DNA of 64,000 nt from Haloarcula limicola (GTDB lineage: Archaea > Halobacteriota > Halobacteria > Halobacteriales > Haloarculaceae), in assembly GCF_010119205.1 (NCBI RefSeq), contig NZ_WRXM01000005.1, positions 1 through 64,000 of the forward strand, in the 5' to 3' direction. The notes beneath the pieces were generated by a model that was not told the origin of the DNA, did not search any database, and worked only from the letters and a program-made list of their open reading frames with translations. This document shows, piece by piece, positions 62,584 to 64,000 of the stretch (positions are counted from its first letter, which is position 1; the number at the start of each line of letters is the position of its first letter). Made by a program: the position numbers and the translations under genes.

Positions 62584-62799
62584 TTACGATAGCCCCGTTC
62601 GGTACACCTCGACCGCCCCGCACTCGGGGCACAGTACCTCGACTTCGCCGGCCGTCTCGCTCGATTCCTCCACGACGTTGTGTCCCACCGCACACTGGCG
62701 GTGCATGTATACCTCGTGATCCGCGTGCTCGTCGAGCAGTAAGTCGTCCGGTTCCCCGCTGAACACGAGTCCGTGGCAGAAGTAGCATTCTCCGTTCAT
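62584..62799 (-). CDS. Small zinc-ribbon protein
   Basis: A 71-residue protein with two Cys pairs: CYFCHG near residues 5-10 and CPECGA near residue 56, plus HRQCAVGHN between them. It should bind one or two zinc ions. No function recognised. ATG 62799 chosen. It is convergent with folD. Confidence 0.6.
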   Translation of the reverse strand: MNGECYFCHGLVFSGEPDDLLLDEHADHEVYMHRQCAVGHNVVEESSETAGEVEVLCPECGAVEVYRTGLS

Positions 62800-63122
62800 A
62801 CACGCGGTATCGTGACCCACGATAAAATAAGTACGCCCGGGAGACCTCCGACGCGATCGGCGGGCACGACGAGGTGAGTGGTTATCGGAGAGCGTCGGTC
62901 GACCGTCGTCTATGCCGACGACTGTCGAGGGGGTTGAGGACCGAACACATCGTGTCAGATACTACATATTTAGTGTTTCGGGCGCGACGGTAATCGATCG
63001 CGGGTCGTCACTCGTCGTACGGAGATGGTACCTGATGGCTCTCGCTCTCCAGCGCCCCGCGAGACGGTGACTCGACCGGTGCTGCGACAGTCGCCGTCCG
63101 CCTCGAGATCACCGGCGTCGTG
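62800..63122. other. Intergenic region, no gene seen
   Basis: About 320 bases between two same-strand small genes. No coding frame or RNA gene recognised. Confidence 0.4.
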
Positions 63123-63512
63123 TCACAACGAGCGCTCTCCGGAGAGGTGAGCAGTGACGTCTGTGGAAGAAACCATGCCCACGTAGTCGTCCTTGACGAC
63201 CGGGAGATGGTCGATGCGAAACGTCTCCATCATCGCTGCCGTCTCGTTCAGACTGAGGCCGGGCGGCACCGTCTCGACGGATTCGGTCATGACATCGGCG
63301 ACGTCGAGCCGGGAGGTGTCTCTCTCCCGAGCGACGGCGTCGAGGACGTCGGTGCTCGTGACGATCGACGGCGGTGCGGTCGTCACGAGCAGCGCACCGA
63401 TCTCCTTCGCTCGCATCGCTTTCGCGGCGTCGACGAGGTCAGTATCCGGTTTGATCGTCTCTAGCGGCGTCGTCATAACGTCGGCGACGACGGTTTGTTC
63501 GTGCGTCTCCAT
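63123..63512 (-). CDS. CBS-domain-pair protein
   Basis: A 129-residue protein of two CBS domains: VMTTPLETIKPDTDLVDAAKAMRAKEIGALLV (about 13-44) and VMTESVETVPPGLSLNETAAMMETFRIDHLPVV (about 74-106). Such pairs bind adenosyl nucleotides and regulate enzymes or transporters. ATG 63512 is chosen; upstream residues are not conserved. No partner is evident. Confidence 0.88.
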   Translation of the reverse strand: METHEQTVVADVMTTPLETIKPDTDLVDAAKAMRAKEIGALLVTTAPPSIVTSTDVLDAVARERDTSRLDVADVMTESVETVPPGLSLNETAAMMETFRIDHLPVVKDDYVGMVSSTDVTAHLSGERSL

Positions 63513-63932
63513 ACTTCCGATGTGCGATCGCAACTGTGTTGAAACTTCTCCCGAGCGGCAGTAACAGCGATACGGGTGACGTGAAACACGCGGAGTCGTC
63601 GCTCACCGTCGACGGATCGGAGAGTGTGGTACTGTAATAGACCCAGAATGGTGCGTGGTGGAGACACGGCACCATAGTATGCCAGATGGGACCCGTTAGA
63701 TTCGTTATGGACTACGACACTCACTGGGCCGCGGGTCCGGATAGACGGAAGCGCGAAGGCCATATAAAACCAGGTCGGGAAATCTGAACGGGTTTATATC
63801 GGTCGAGCGAACCGCGCGCGCCGGTTGTAATACCCCGCCGACGCGTCGTTCTCCGTCGTTTCATCACCACTTAATACCGCGTACAAATCGGTGTGAGAAT
63901 TTAACCGCGAGGGGGCGGAAGCGGTCGATACG
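63513..63932. other. Intergenic region with TATA-like elements
   Basis: About 420 bases. TATA-like ATATAAAA near 63761-63768 and GTTTATATC near 63791-63799 lie on the + strand. They might drive a small RNA or the possible gene at 63933. No RNA structure was recognised by eye. Confidence 0.35.
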
Positions 63933-64000
63933 ATGGAGCGTTCCACGCGTCCGGCTACCGGCCAAGCAGCATCGAGCGTCACACGGTCGACGAGTTGTCC
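63933..64000 (+). CDS. Possible start of a downstream gene (partial)
   Basis: ATG 63933 opens a frame (MERSTRPATGQAAS) that runs off the right edge after 22 complete codons. A TATA-like AATTTAACC at about 63898-63906 sits about 30 bases upstream, fitting a leaderless gene. The residues shown are too few to judge. Confidence 0.3.
   Translation, partial: MERSTRPATGQAASSVTRSTSC

Noticed and set aside
63794-63982. 62-codon minus-strand frame near the right edge
   Set aside because: It runs over TATA-like elements for the other strand and has no protein-like pattern.

Overview
The window is haloarchaeal chromosome or megaplasmid DNA. Predicted proteins are strongly acidic, many coding stretches are GC-rich with long antisense open frames, exported proteins carry Tat signals (several as lipoproteins), promoters are TATA boxes 25-35 bases before leaderless or near-leaderless starts, and an Orc1/Cdc6 gene sits beside origin-like repeats. 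I found no rRNA, tRNA, CRISPR array or intact insertion sequence.

Bases 1-32,400 look accessory: mixed composition, AT-rich gaps, broken genes, several catabolic units. They hold (i) two aldehyde dehydrogenases, an ornithine cyclodeaminase/alanine dehydrogenase-type enzyme and a class III aminotransferase (about 0.1-5.7 kb); (ii) a decayed orc1/cdc6 fragment with two origin-box-like repeats (5.9-6.7 kb); (iii) a GntP permease; (iv) an IclR regulator divergent from a sugar-type ABC transporter, creatininase-family hydrolase, TIM-barrel protein, enolase-superfamily enzyme, SDR, RidA and HAD phosphatase (8.8-19.5 kb), probably one pathway for an imported sugar-like compound; (v) Tat-exported GH20 and GH109-type glycosidases (19.8-23.0 kb); (vi) a beta-propeller protein, small regulators, a nuclease-like lipoprotein, and an intact Orc1/Cdc6 with a well-formed candidate replication origin (28.5-30.6 kb).

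Bases about 32,400-62,500 are GC-rich and gather an unusually full tetrahydrofolate (THF) one-carbon system: DHFR, a stand-alone GcvT/DmdA-type methyltransferase, cupin, GlyA, MetF, two FAD-GcvT fusions of the dimethylglycine/sarcosine dehydrogenase type, threonine/serine dehydratase, a BCCT transporter, a cyclodeaminase/cyclohydrolase-family protein, a FolC-FolP fusion, formate-THF ligase, FolE, a PabA/PabB-type pair and FolD. The likely logic is uptake of betaine-like osmolytes, oxidative demethylation to glycine with methylene-THF, conversion to serine and pyruvate, and recovery of methyl carbon as formate plus ATP, with the genes that build folate alongside.

The last part (62.5-64 kb) has a zinc-ribbon protein, a CBS-pair protein and the possible start of a further gene. 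Functions rest on motif and family recognition by eye; substrates are inferred.
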